Shown: positions 47,314-57,744 of the stretch, piece after piece
Layout: every line of letters starts with the position of its first letter
Position numbering within the stretch: position 1 is the stretch's first letter
Source: Pleodorina starrii
Taxonomy: Eukaryota; Chlorophyta; Chlorophyceae; Chlamydomonadales; Volvocaceae
Length of the DNA: 64,000 bases
NCBI GenBank assembly: GCA_030267565.1
Contig: BRXU01000001.1
Span: 10,085,001 to 10,149,000, forward strand
Reading direction: 5' to 3'
Translations under genes and position numbers: made by a program
Notes under the pieces: generated by a model
The model's input: only the letters and a program-made list of their open reading frames with translations
Told to the model about the DNA's origin: nothing
The model's database searches: none

Positions 47314-48152
47314 GGGGGGGTTGGGCGCGGACTATGGCATAGGAAACATGCCAATGTTCAGTTTGCCCGCATGCTGGGCAATCGTAAGACTTTCAGTCAC
47401 TCAGTGCCCAGTGAAGGAATGTGCACATTGGGAACAGGGAATGCTGTTGTCATGTACTGCGTGAGGACGGAAGTTGGGGCCATCACCTTTCTGATCTGGG
47501 AAAGGAGTCGGCGCTGGGAGAGGGCGTTCTCACCCATGCACGGGCACTGGGGTTTCACGGCTTTCCTTGGGGCGTGGTGCTGGGCGGCAGTGTACAGCTG
47601 TGGGCTGCGCTTGCTAGCGCACCGACGCACGCCAGTCACATATACAGTTTGTGCTCCGCTGTGGCGCCGCGTTCGTACGTTGCGCGGCCCAGGGGTGGCC
47701 TCTCCTAACGCGCGCATATGCACGGGCTGCGATGCTTGCCTGTACGCGCAGTCTGCGCCCTTTGCTCGCTCACTTGCCACGGGTGGTTTGTGCTCTCAGC
47801 AATGTACGCAGTCCGTGCTTTGCTTGTATGTGTCGGTCGCGAGCGAGCGGGCGTTGGGGGGGCCCTGTTGATGGAGCACGCTTATAAGCTGTGCGTCGTC
47901 GTGTGGACACAACGTCTAAATGTGGTGGGCCTTGCATCCGTGTTTAGGACGTGTTTTTGGAGCCATGCCCTGACCGCACATGAACCTCCTACATAAAGGG
48001 CAACTGACTACCCAGGACTACCAACCTCTCCCTATTCCCGATTCCTCGGCTAGTGCGTTGGTTCCGCTGGTCCGCTACACTGCCTGCTTACACCAAAAGC
48101 GGGACTGCCGGAGGCCCTTACTTGTAGGAAAGTAAAGGAAAGGAAAAGGAAA
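47314..48152. other. Region with no supported gene
   Basis: Short open frames only; nothing recognised. Confidence 0.4.
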
Positions 48153-48153
48153 G

Positions 48154-48592
48154 TTTACGCTGGACCGTAAGCCCTAGCGTGGGTTAAGGGAACAGACTGA
48201 TGCCTCATCGGTGGGTACAGCCCATTACCGCGGTGACCGCCTTTTTGACTAAGATGGGTTGGTTCTCCCACCCACTCCGTGTCTGGGCTCCGGAGCCCAG
48301 ACACGGAGTGGGTGGGAGCCCAAACGTTTGGGCTCCGTCTCACTCAGATCACATCTGGGTACCCGCTCGCATTCGTCCCAGATATGCCAGACACATCATT
48401 GTTGAACATTCAACCGTGATGAGTTCTACCAGAGCAGGGGACAGGGACATGGCTTAAGAGCCATGCGATCACCTGCTGTTCGTTCCCACACCAGGGCCCC
48501 CATCGGTCACCCAGCCCTCTGCGAAGGCCGGAATCGGTCTGGTGACCTCTCGGCCACCAACTCAATGCCCTAACTCTCAGGCACTTCCTAGG
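48154..48592 (-). mobile_element. tRNA-derived SINE-like element, copy 1
   Basis: On the minus strand the element starts near 48592 with a tRNA-like head: GTGCCTGAGAGTTAGGGCAT (A-box region), then GAGAGGTCACCAGACCGATTC (T-arm/B-box region). It runs to the tail TTACGCTGGACCGTAAGC on the plus strand at 48155. Its body matches the copy at 50348-51094 throughout. tRNA-Asp-related SINEs have been reported in Chlamydomonas, but I cannot name the subfamily. This copy has an internal inverted duplication (48265-48336). Confidence 0.75.
48265..48318. repeat. Perfect 54-bp palindrome
   Basis: 27-nt arms with no spacer: CTCCCACCCACTCCGTGTCT... followed exactly by its reverse complement. Overlaps a second perfect palindrome at 48315-48336 (GGAGCCCAAAC / GTTTGGGCTCC). 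The sister SINE copy has a single, non-palindromic version. Confidence 0.95.
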
Positions 48593-48791
48593 GGATGTAT
48601 AATTATTTATTATTATTTCGTTGGTTGCCGACTTCTCTGTAAGATACGGTTTTCATTCCGTAAAATATTCTCCGTCTCCGAAAAGTCTCCGTAACCTGGC
48701 TGGTAGTGAGATTACGGAGACACTTTACGGAGAACCATCCTCCATAAAATGCAGTTACTTTACGGAAAATAGCCAGAAATGCCAGAATACA

Positions 48792-48871
48792 GTTACTTTA
48801 TTTACGGAGAATAGCCACCCACGGAGTCAAGAACCCCCTAAAATGGGGTGGCTATTCTCCGTAAAGTAACC
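48792..48871. repeat. Inverted repeat, 25-bp arms
   Basis: Left arm 48792-48820 and right arm 48847-48871 are complementary over 25 bases (GGGTGGCTATTCTCCGTAAA...), apart from a 4-base TTTA insertion in the left arm. Direct repeats of (A/G)CGGAGTCAAGA plus C-runs follow each arm. Several TTACGGAGA motifs lie just upstream (48660-48790). Probably a small foldback transposon remnant. Confidence 0.88.
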
Positions 48872-49323
48872 GCATGGCGGAGTCAAGACCCCCCCTTTTC
48901 CCAGACAAGAAGGGCCTGCGGCGATCCCGGAATTTGGTTGCGCCGTAGAGTTGTGGAAAGCGTGTGTTGATAGAAAGACGGACGACAGTCAGTTTGCCGC
49001 AGCCAGCGGTACGCAGCAGTAACAGGTCGGCTTGGCAGTGTGGATTGCAGGTTCCGTCTCGCACGGGTTCGAGATACGAAGGACCTCTATCAAACGATCA
49101 TCTTACTACAGGTACAGCTAGTGCAGCACCTTCGGTGCATGTGCGAACGAACTGGCTGGACCTCTCACGAGAACCTGTAATAAATGAAACCAGTCCGGAC
49201 GTAAATGTTGCGGCTTACATGGGTGTGCGTGCCCAGGCAGGATGACATGTGGATCTCATGGGGCCATCCTAATACCGGAGATAGTCCGGTCTGACATGTA
49301 GGGGCTAGGGGGCACGCAGGGCA

Positions 49324-49554
49324 TTAGCAAAGCACGGAGGCCATGCCCCCCCTGTGGGCCCCAAAGGCCTTCACGCACGTCACACACGTCTTGTTGCCCA
49401 CGTTGTGCTCAACGGTGAACCACACCCAAGCGACCCCATGCTTCACGTAGCCCGACAGGGGCAACCAGAGCGGGGGAAAACTGGCACAGGAACCACAAGC
49501 CCGAAACCCCCAGGGCGGCCCCCGGCGGGGACGGCGGCCATGGCACTGGGGCAC
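49324..49554 (-). pseudogene. Possible BED-type zinc-finger fragment
   Basis: Minus-strand frame of 76 codons. Its second half, VKHGVAWVWFTVEHNVG then CVTCVKAFGAH, has an aromatic VWF followed by C-x2-C as in BED zinc fingers of hAT-type transposases. The last zinc ligands are not clear. No transposase core is seen. Weak. Confidence 0.25.
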
Positions 49555-49843
49555 TGCTTGTACAACCCAGTTCCGTGGGGCGGACGGTCTGCACGGCAGT
49601 TTTGCAGCTCCGCCGTAGACGCGGTGAAGAGGACGATCTGCCCGCCTAAGGTGTTGTCTTCGTTGTGAACACTACCCTACTACCCTACCCTAGCCTACCG
49701 TAACGTAGTCAGCGCAACTGGGCTGCGGCTCGCTCCTAAGCATCATGCACAGCCCGCTCCAGCACATCCTGGCTCTGTTCGGCCTGCGCCTCGCTCGCAT
49801 TTCTTGCCCCCAAAAACCGGGCCCGCTCCCGGGCACTGTGCAC
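49511..49843. repeat. Duplicated segment, unoccupied copy
   Basis: Matches 50290-50347 joined to 51095-51380: the same sequence runs through without the SINE. Shared blocks include GGCGGCCATGGCACTGGGGC, TGTTGTCTTCGTTGTGA and AGCCCGCTCCAGCACATCC. Confidence 0.85.
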
Positions 49844-50212
49844 AGCCTGCTCGAGACAGCATTGCCCCTTTCCCTTAATAACTGCCGCGTGCATTCCGTC
49901 GCTATGCAAGACGCGCCCGCGGTCGGTCGCGGCTGCTGCTGATGCGGTTGCGCCGATCGCTGTCGCAGCTTCTGCTTCCGGGCGTTCAGCTGCGCGTGCT
50001 AGGCCGGCCGGCCCCTCCCACACACTCCTTGCCTCCAACAACCGGGCTGCGACTCGCTCCTGAGCATCCAGCACAGCCCGCTCCGTAACATGTTGGCTCT
50101 GCTGGGCTGTCCCGGCAACCAACAAGCAAGCGGACTGCTGCATGCTGCCGTGCCTCGTGCACAGCCCGCTCGAGCACATAGTGGCTTTCCTGGGCTTGCC
50201 GCGCGTTCTCAC
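49736..50212 (-). pseudogene. Repeat-encoded coiled-coil fragment
   Basis: Minus-strand frame built from ~25-30-residue units such as SQHVTERAVLDAQERVAAR, SQDVLERAVHDA and LEQAVHSARERARFLGAR. The units recur at DNA level to 51.4 kb (for example 51240-51330). It looks like a periodic coiled-coil protein fragment within a dispersed repeat. No family recognised and no intact gene. Confidence 0.35.
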
Positions 50213-50347
50213 TCCTCAACGAGCTCGCCCAGGTGGGGCCACCCAGCCCCACAAGCCATTCCTGCTCAGGCCCCCCCAGTCCCCCCCGGTCCCACCACGG
50301 TCCCCGGCGGGGGTGGCGGCCATGGCACTGGGGCACCGCATGCACAA

Positions 50348-51094
50348 GGAAATTTTACGCTGGACCGTAAGCCCTAGCGTGTCACACGCACGCGTGCTGC
50401 TGTGCGCGAATGAAGGGGCGACCCCCATACACACGCAAACGTGTGTGAATGTGGATGCAAGAACACATGGCTGCACACAAAGGGGCGACCCGCTCCAAGG
50501 AGCGACCCGCACGAAGGGGCGACCCGCACCAAGAGGCGACCCGCAGCATGAGGCGTCCCGCCATAAGGGGGGACACGCACGGAAGGACCCGCACGAAGGG
50601 GCGACCCGTACGAAGGGGCGACCCGCACGAAGGGGCCACCCGCACGAAGGAGCGACTCGCACTGAGGAGCGACCCGCAGTAGGGGACAACCCGCAGTAGA
50701 AGGCGACCCGCACGAAGGGGCCACCCGTGTTAAGGGAGCAGACCGATGCCTCTTCGGCGGGTACAGCCCACAACCACGGTGACCGCATTTATGACTAAGA
50801 TGGGTAGCTTAGCCCACCCCTCCGTGTCTGGGCCCCGTCTCACTGAGATCACACCATGGTATCCGCACGCATTCTTCCCAGACATGCCAGACACATCCTT
50901 GTTGAACCTTCAACCGTGAGGAGTTCTACCAGTGCAGGGGACAGGGACACGGCTAAAGAGCCATGCGGTCGCCTGCTGTTGGTCCTACACCAGGGCCCCC
51001 ATCGGTCACCCAGCCCTCTGTGAAGGCCGCGATCAAACTCGTGACCTTCCGGTCATAGATTCAGTGTCCTAACCCTTAGGCACATCATAGGATT
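50348..51094 (-). mobile_element. tRNA-derived SINE-like element, copy 2, with insertion
   Basis: Same family and orientation as 48154-48592. The minus-strand head reads GTGCCTAAGGGTTAGGACAC then AAGGTCACGAGTTTGATCG, the order of tRNA D-arm and T-arm promoter boxes. Flanked by CACAA on both sides (50343-50347, 51095-51099), a likely short target duplication. ~340 bases of tandem repeat (50389-50727) interrupt the tail-proximal part. A paralogous site without the SINE exists at 49555-49570. Confidence 0.78.
50487..50727. repeat. 18-bp tandem repeat inside SINE copy 2
   Basis: About 13 variants of GCACGAAGGGGCGACCC, absent from SINE copy 1 at the same position. Confidence 0.9.
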
Positions 51095-51380
51095 CACAAC
51101 CCAGTTCCACGGGGCTGACGGTCCGCACGGCAGTTTGGCAGCTCCACCGTTGACACGGCGAAGAGAACGACCTGCACGCCCAAGGTGTTGTCTTCGTTGT
51201 GAGCCCTACCCTACTACCCTACCCTAGCCTACCCTAGTCAGCGCAACCGGGCTGCGGCTTGCTCCTGACCATCATGCACAGCCCGCTCCAGCACATCCTG
51301 GCTCTGTTCGGCCTGCATCTCGCTCGCATTTCTTGCCCCCAACAACCGGGCTGCGGCCCGCTCCGTCCCGGGCACTGTGC
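51095..51380. repeat. Duplicated segment, right part of SINE-occupied copy
   Basis: Paralogue of 49561-49843; continues the sequence that was interrupted at 50347. Confidence 0.85.
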
Positions 51381-51523
51381 ACTGCCGGCTCGAGGCCACT
51401 TCGGTTCCAAGCGCCATTCCTGTTGTATTTGATTTTCTGATCGCGGTGGCGGTCCAGAGGTCTCCGCGTATTGCTTCAACCGTTCGCGTAACCGTCACAG
51501 CTCGCCATCTGGTCTTTCAGTCG

Positions 51524-52110
51524 CGTTGCCTTCCCTCGCTATCCTTTGTTGATACTCCTTTGCGCTGCCTTTTTCATTGTACGCTTTCGTCTTTGCATTG
51601 TCCGCTTCCCGGTTTCGGCCTTCTCCTTCTCGCTGTTCGCGCTCCCGTGCTTTGCCTCGCACAAATGGATTCCATTGTTTATGCCATTCTTGCATGTGTT
51701 TTTACGCAACGTTTGCGTCCTTCAGGCGCTTGGTTCTCCTTCCTGCTGATTACGCATGCGTCACCGCGTTTCCTATTGTGGTCCGTTCGGGCAAACGATG
51801 GTCGACTTCAATTCAAACGCATGTCGCCTTTCACATGCGCTTGTACGGGCTCGCGCGGAAACACAGCGCTGTGTGTCCTGCACTGCCGTCCTCAAGGCGC
51901 TTTCCCTTGTTTGACTCCATTTCGTCTCGCCGATCCTTGCTTCCGACTCACATACTGCCGCCCTTGCCATGCTCTGCATTTCCTCCTGTTATCAGCTTGC
52001 TTCGGTGCCGCTGACGATGCGACGGTACCGCCCAGTTACCGCCCACATGTGTACTGCGGCATAACATATTGGGATCACAACTCCTCTGGTGCTTAACCCT
52101 TCATTGGTCT
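51524..52110. repeat. Dispersed repeat R1, full-length-like copy
   Basis: Starts GTTGCCTTCCCTCGCTATCC and ends with a hairpin, ATTGGTCT-G-AGACCAAT (52103-52119). Its middle (51654-51910) matches 57023-57300 and its ends match 52263-52710. No coding potential recognised on either strand. Family unknown. Confidence 0.8.
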
Positions 52111-52262
52111 GAGACCAATTCCGGGTATGCCAACTCCTGCATCGTTTTGAATGCCTTGCATGAAGGCCTGGAACGCTTTCCGCAATCCAGCGCAGTTACC
52201 TTCGGGTTAACATATTGTTCGTGCAACCGTGCTGTATGTCCCTTTTTTGGTCTTGACGTCGT

Positions 52263-52710
52263 GTTGCCTTCCCTTGCTATCATATCCTTTTCTCCTTTGT
52301 GCTGCCTTTCCATTGTCCGCTTTCGTCTTTGCATTGTCCGCTACCCGGTTTCTTACCGCGTTCCTTACAATTGTCCGCTTGGGCCGACAATAGGTGCCTT
52401 CAATTCCAAACCATGACGCCTTTCCAATGCGCTTGTACGGGCCCTCGCAGGCCCACAGCGCAGTGCACCCTGCTGTGGCGTCCTCCTGTCGCTTTGCCTT
52501 GTAGGTCTCGTTGACCCTCGCTTCCGACAGAGAAAATTCCTCCCTTGCCATTCGCGATATTGCACCCTGATCTCGGCGTGCCTCGGTGCCACTGACAATG
52601 CGATGTACCGCTCGGTTACCGGCCACGTGTGTACAGCGGAGCCACAAAATGGGCTCACAACTCCTCTGGTGCTTAACCCTTCAATTGGTCTGAGACCAAT
52701 AAGTTAGGGA
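52263..52710. repeat. Dispersed repeat R1, internally deleted copy
   Basis: Same start and same terminal hairpin (ATTGGTCTGAGACCAAT) as 51524-52110, but lacks the block that corresponds to 51654-51780. Confidence 0.8.
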
Positions 52711-53697
52711 TCCTACGGATCTGTTGCCCGAAGAAAGCGAGAGGGAGTGGAGGCAAGAGGGAAGCAAGGTGCTGAGTCGTTAAGGTTCAATTCCGCGTGT
52801 GGTAGTCAGAAGTTGTCTCCAACGTGCTGTTGCATTGTAAGCACCCTTCAATCGAACGTGAATTAGGAAGGCCTAGGCTCCGTCACGCAGGTCCCCACAC
52901 GCGTCGCGCAGGTCCCATCCAACAACAGCTTGCGTGAGAAAGAACGAGCCGTATCAAATGAAACAAGGGCCATAAGCACCGCCAGAGGGCAACAACACGG
53001 TCCCGATACGTATGTCGGCCCAACCTGAAGCCCTCTGTAGCAGCCGAGTCAAGTGTACACGCGACATGCACTCACAAAAGCGAACCCAAGCCAGCACATA
53101 GACCGTCAGGGGCATCCGGGAGGGGAGGTAGTGTCCGGAGAACCCACAACCGGCCCGCCTGGTTGGCCGGGACCATCCCAGAACCATCCGGCACCTGTAC
53201 GACCCTGTGTACACATGCCGTACCTTGGACTCTCAGTTCGTATGGCGTTAGACAGTGTGACGGTTATGGATGGTGCTCTAAGCGAACAAACACGTGGCTG
53301 ATAAACAATAGGAGCGCGGTGCCCTCACCCTAGAATGGGCCCAGAAGCCCCCCACACTGTAACATTAACATTAATATGCCGTACAATGACAATCTAACCA
53401 GAGCCGCTATGCCACGTTAAGTCTCGAAAGCAACACATAACACTTGCCCGTCCGTTTCTTTGCAACACACGGTTAAGAAACGGTCCTCAGCGGGCATTGC
53501 GGTGCTGCCAAAGATGTTGACAGCATCCATCATAATCACTCATGTCTTTGCTGAGCTGCAAGTCTCATTTGACGCCGCTCCAGGAAGTTGCAAGCTATAA
53601 GTTGCGCACACATGTGCGGGCTGCGGGGGATGTCCGTAAATGTCCGTTCAGTGCGTCAACCTGATGCGTTAACAGGATGGATGCACGACATCAGCAG
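52711..53697. other. Region with no supported gene
   Basis: Nothing recognised apart from a 14-base match (CCGTACAATGACAA, 53382) to the complement of the sequence just after the LINE tail at 45182. Confidence 0.4.
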
Positions 53698-55436
53698 AAG
53701 GACCCACCCACCCAGTCACCCACCCAGCCACCCACCCAGCCACCCACCCAGACACACACACACACGCCCCGCCGCCCCACACCCACACCCACACGTTCCG
53801 CCCCCCCCACACACACCCGCCCCCCCCCCCCGCCCGCGCATGCCCCCTTGGTCCCCCGCCTCCTTGTCTGCTCGCGCGCTATGCCCACCGTGCTGGGTTT
53901 TTCCTTGGCCCTCGTGCCCTGCCCCATCCCCCCCCCCTCGCATGCCTTTCCCCTGCCGCGCCTGTGCCCCGCCATGTCCCTGTCCTGCCCCTGTCCTGTC
54001 CACCCTTGGCCGCATCCACCTCGCCACAGGCCCCTCATGCGTGGTGGCCTGCGTGCTCGGCCCGTGTGGTGGGGAGCCGACTCTTTACGCTCCGCCACCC
54101 GGCCCCTCCTGCACATCGCATCTTCCCGCCTTCCGCTGTCTCTGCCCTTTCTGCTCGTCCTGCCGTCGTTCTTCCCTTCTCCTCGCCCTTGCCCTTGCCC
54201 TCGTGCCCCTTCGCCCTTTGTTCCCTGCCTGGCCTTCCGTCCCTCCCGCACTCGTCTTCCTTCTGCTGTTCTCTTTCCCTTTGCCGTTCCCCTTGCCATT
54301 CTCTTTTCCTTTGCCCTTTCCCCGATACTTTCTTTTTACCCCACCCAGCCACCCACCCGGCCACCCACCCAATCGGCCACCCAGCCACCCATCCACCCAG
54401 CCACCCAGCCACGCGCCCACCCAGCCATCCAGCCACCTACCCACACACCCAGCCACCCAGCCAGCCACCCAGCCACCCACCCAGCCACCCACCCAGCCAC
54501 CCACCCAGCACCCACCCACCCACCCACCCACCCACCCACCCACCCACCCAGCCACCCACCCAGCCACCCACCCAGCCATACACCCAGCACCCACCCACCC
54601 ACCGCCCCACCCACCCACCCCCCCCTCCCCCCACCCAGCCCCCCCCCCAGCCCCCCACCCACCCAGCCACCCACCCAGCCACCCAGCCAGCCAGCCAGCC
54701 ATCCACCCACCCAGACACCCACCCACCCCCCCACCCACTCGGCCACTCGGCCACCCAGCCATCCATCCAGCCAGCCACCCAGCCACCCAGCCACGCACCC
54801 ACCCAGCCATCCAGCCACCCAGCCATCCAGCAATCCAGCCACCCAGCCACTCACCAACTCAGCCACCCACCCAGCCACCCACACACCCAGCCAGCCAGCC
54901 ACCCACCCACACACGCACGCAGCCAGCCAGCCACCCACCCACCCACTCAGCCACCCAGCCACCCACACACCCAGCCAGCCAGCCACCCACCCACACACCC
55001 AGCCAGCCACCCACCCACCCACCCACTCAGCCACCCAGCCACCCACACACCCAGCCAGCTAGCCACCCACCCACACACCCAGCCAGCCACCCACCCACCC
55101 ACCCACTCAGCCACCCAGCCACCCACACACCCAGCTAGCCACCCACCCACACACCCAGCCAGCCCGCCCCCCACCCACCCACTCAGCCACCCAGCCACCC
55201 ACACACCCAGCCAGCCAGCCACCCACCCACACACCCAGCCAGCCATCCACCCACACACGCAGCCACCCAGCCACCCACACACCCAGCCAGCCAGCCACCC
55301 ACCCACACACCCAGCCAGCCATCCACCCACACACCCAGCCAGCCACCCATCCACCCACACACCCAGCCAGCCATCCACCCACACACCCAGCCAGCCACCC
55401 ACCCACCCACACACCCAGCCAGCCACCCACCCAGCA
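53698..55436. repeat. CCCA/GCCA minisatellite
   Basis: Two dense blocks (53698-53850 and 54340-55436) of CCCA, GCCA and ACAC tetramers separated by ~490 bases of C-rich sequence. From ~54.88 to 55.43 kb they form a higher-order repeat of ~50-75 bases (CACCCACTCAGCCACCCAGC then CACACACCCAGCCAGCC). The repeat has no stop codons, so long Pro/His/Thr/Ser frames appear on + and Gly/Trp/Val frames on -; neither is taken as a gene. Confidence 0.95.
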
Positions 55437-55477
55437 GCTAAATCCCTAACTTACTGCTTGGTACAGTTCCTCGCGTT

Positions 55478-56130
55478 TGAGAAGCCCCTAACGGGTACTC
55501 TGGCATGCTTTCCTTACGCTTTCTTCGGGATTATGCTTCATGCGTACCGACATACCAAATCAAGCTCGCAATCGTTGGCTCCAAGTGACCCATGGGTCAT
55601 GTGGGCGACGCCGCGACCGTCGCGAGCCGGCTCCTGTTATCGGTGCTGCATCCGCACGCGGCCGCTGACCACGCGCGTCGCGGTGGTTACAACTAGTCAG
55701 ACGTAACTCAGACGATCCTTCAACGGACGCAGAACGAGGTTAAAAGCGCGGAGTGCCGCCGCACCCTCTCCAACAACAGTCGCGTAACCATAGGAAGCAC
55801 GTCATGAAGCTAGTAGCCAGAACAGCAGCGACCGCCCCACAAGTCGCTAGCCAGCGGCCAACCGTCTGTGTCCGCCAGTCGAGCACTTTCGATTGGCGTC
55901 CGAGGAACGGGCACCTCGGCTGTGCGATGACCGACATCCCCACGTACACGCTCGTATATCACACTTTTTATTCTCCGCCAACGCACTACTGTATTTGCTT
56001 CATGCTTACCGATACCAAACGAAGCTCGCAATATACGGCGACCGAGGCAGAATGGACGCGCGGCTCCAAGTGACCCATGGGTCATTTCGGCGGTGTTGTC
56101 ACCGTCGCGAGCCGGCTCTTACTCTTTCTG
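55478..56130. repeat. Diverged internal duplication
   Basis: 55545-55650 and 56000-56125 share TTCATGC(G/T)TACCGA, AGCTCGCAAT, TGACCCATGGGTCAT and ACCGTCGCGAGCCGGCTC. The start (55478-55530, GAAGCCCCTAACGGGT...) is also repeated at 56932-56990. Family unknown. Confidence 0.75.
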
Positions 56131-56999
56131 TCGGTGCGTGGTGCCGGCGTTGTGCTGCAGCGCTCCTGACTCCCGCAGGCCGACGGAACTTCCTTGCACT
56201 GCCCCTTTACGGCGATACGGCCCCACGTGTGCCGTCCTCCTTCACCGACCCAACAGTGCCACCAGCCTTTCAACATCCTTCGGAGTACCCACTCTGGTGT
56301 ACACTAATTGAACCTGGAATTAACGAGGCGCTCCTGAGCGCAACAGGCGGACGGAAATTCCTTGCACGGCCTCACATTACGTTACGGGTGTACGGCCCCA
56401 CGTGTGCCGTCCTCGATTTCCCTGTCGTGCTTTCCTTAAGCTTTCTGCGGGTGAGGATGCAGAAGCAGAAGTCCCTATTGGGTTCTCTGGGTTCTGGGTA
56501 CTGGGTTCAATTGTTCATTCTCTACATCCTACACACACTACGGCTCTACGGGTCACACTGCTGTTTTGAGATTCGACTTACTCAGCGAACCTGACTTGTG
56601 GCCTGATGTTCAGTTTCTGTCATGCACCACTCTCCACATTGCTTGCACTAATGGGCTGAAGGTGTCCTGCCGATGTCCTGCCGATATCCCAAGTCGCCCA
56701 CTCGCGCGGGCTAGCTACCGCGCGTATTGCACCCCGTAGGGATCGATCGCGCGACGTCGGCTCGGTGAACCGCTATCGTAAACCCTGTCCCGTACGCACC
56801 CGTATAGTGCACGTATATTGCATTTTTATTCTCTGCCAACCAGCTCTTTCCACCTGTGCCTTCGAACGAACGAACGAACGAAGGAACGAACGCCCCTCCC
56901 TCGCATGCCCGAGAAAGCAGAAAGCAGCCAGAGAAGCCCCTAACGGGTTCTCTGGCGTGCTTTCTTTACGCTTTCTTCGGGAATTTCCGGGTATAGAGT

Positions 57000-57370
57000 G
57001 GCTGTTCGCGGCCCCGTGCTTTTCCTCGCACAAATGAATTCCAATGTTTATGCCATTCTTGCATGTGTTTATACGCAACGTTTGCGTCCTCCGGGCGCTT
57101 GGTTCTCCTTCCTGCGCAGTACGTACGCATGCGTCACCGCGTTTCCTTTTGTTGTCCGTTCGGGCAAACGATGGGCGACTTCAATTCAAAAGCATGTCGC
57201 CTTTGACATGCGCTTGTACGGGCCCTCGCAGGCACACAGCGCAGTGCGCCCTGCGCTGGCGTCCTCAAGGGTCAAGGCACTTTCCCTTGCGCCATGTATG
57301 TCTCCGTTTCGTCTCACCGATCCTCGCTTCCGACTCGCATACTTTCACCCTTGTCTTTCTCGATATTGCA
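57000..57370. repeat. Dispersed repeat R1, partial copy
   Basis: Matches 51630-51950 closely (for example TTCTTGCATGTGTTT, CGGGCAAACGATGG, GACTTCAATTCAAA). Confidence 0.85.
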
Positions 57371-57744
57371 CCCAGTTCTCATGTATGGCTACGTGGTATA
57401 AGGGGCCGCAGTTGCTGCGTAGCAGATGGGTTTGAAGTTGCATACGTATGTCTCCCAGATACGTGGGTCTCCCAGACTCCGCATTTTACGTCGCCGCATG
57501 TACAGCAGCTGCTGCAGTTTTCTTTCTGACGGTGGCCAAGAGTATTTTAGCCCGACTCATCGCAGTGTCTCAGTCATCATTCTCACACGTGTGACTTGCC
57601 TATATCAACTGCCGTGGGCGTGTTGAATCACACGACTCAGCATCTGGGAACCAAGTAGTTTGACGCTCGCCTGACATAAGTTCGGCAATAGCAAACATCA
57701 GGCACCAGAGCAAAATAAAAATCCGTTTCTTGGCGCGTACAAAA

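Noticed and set aside
49670..49710. CCCTA-rich run (also 51205-51240) suggestive of interstitial telomere repeats
   Set aside because: Units are irregular and do not match the Chlamydomonas telomere TTTTAGGG; they are part of the duplicated segment.
53361..53396. 14-base inverted match between the sequence after the LINE tail (45182) and 53382, both next to ATTAAT runs
   Set aside because: Too short and with the AT repeat on the opposite side; may be chance or a shared target preference.
53588..55706. Long Pro/His/Thr/Ser open frames on + and Gly/Trp/Val frames on -
   Set aside because: They are a consequence of a stop-free tetramer repeat open in several frames on both strands; no signal peptide, domain or splice context supports translation.
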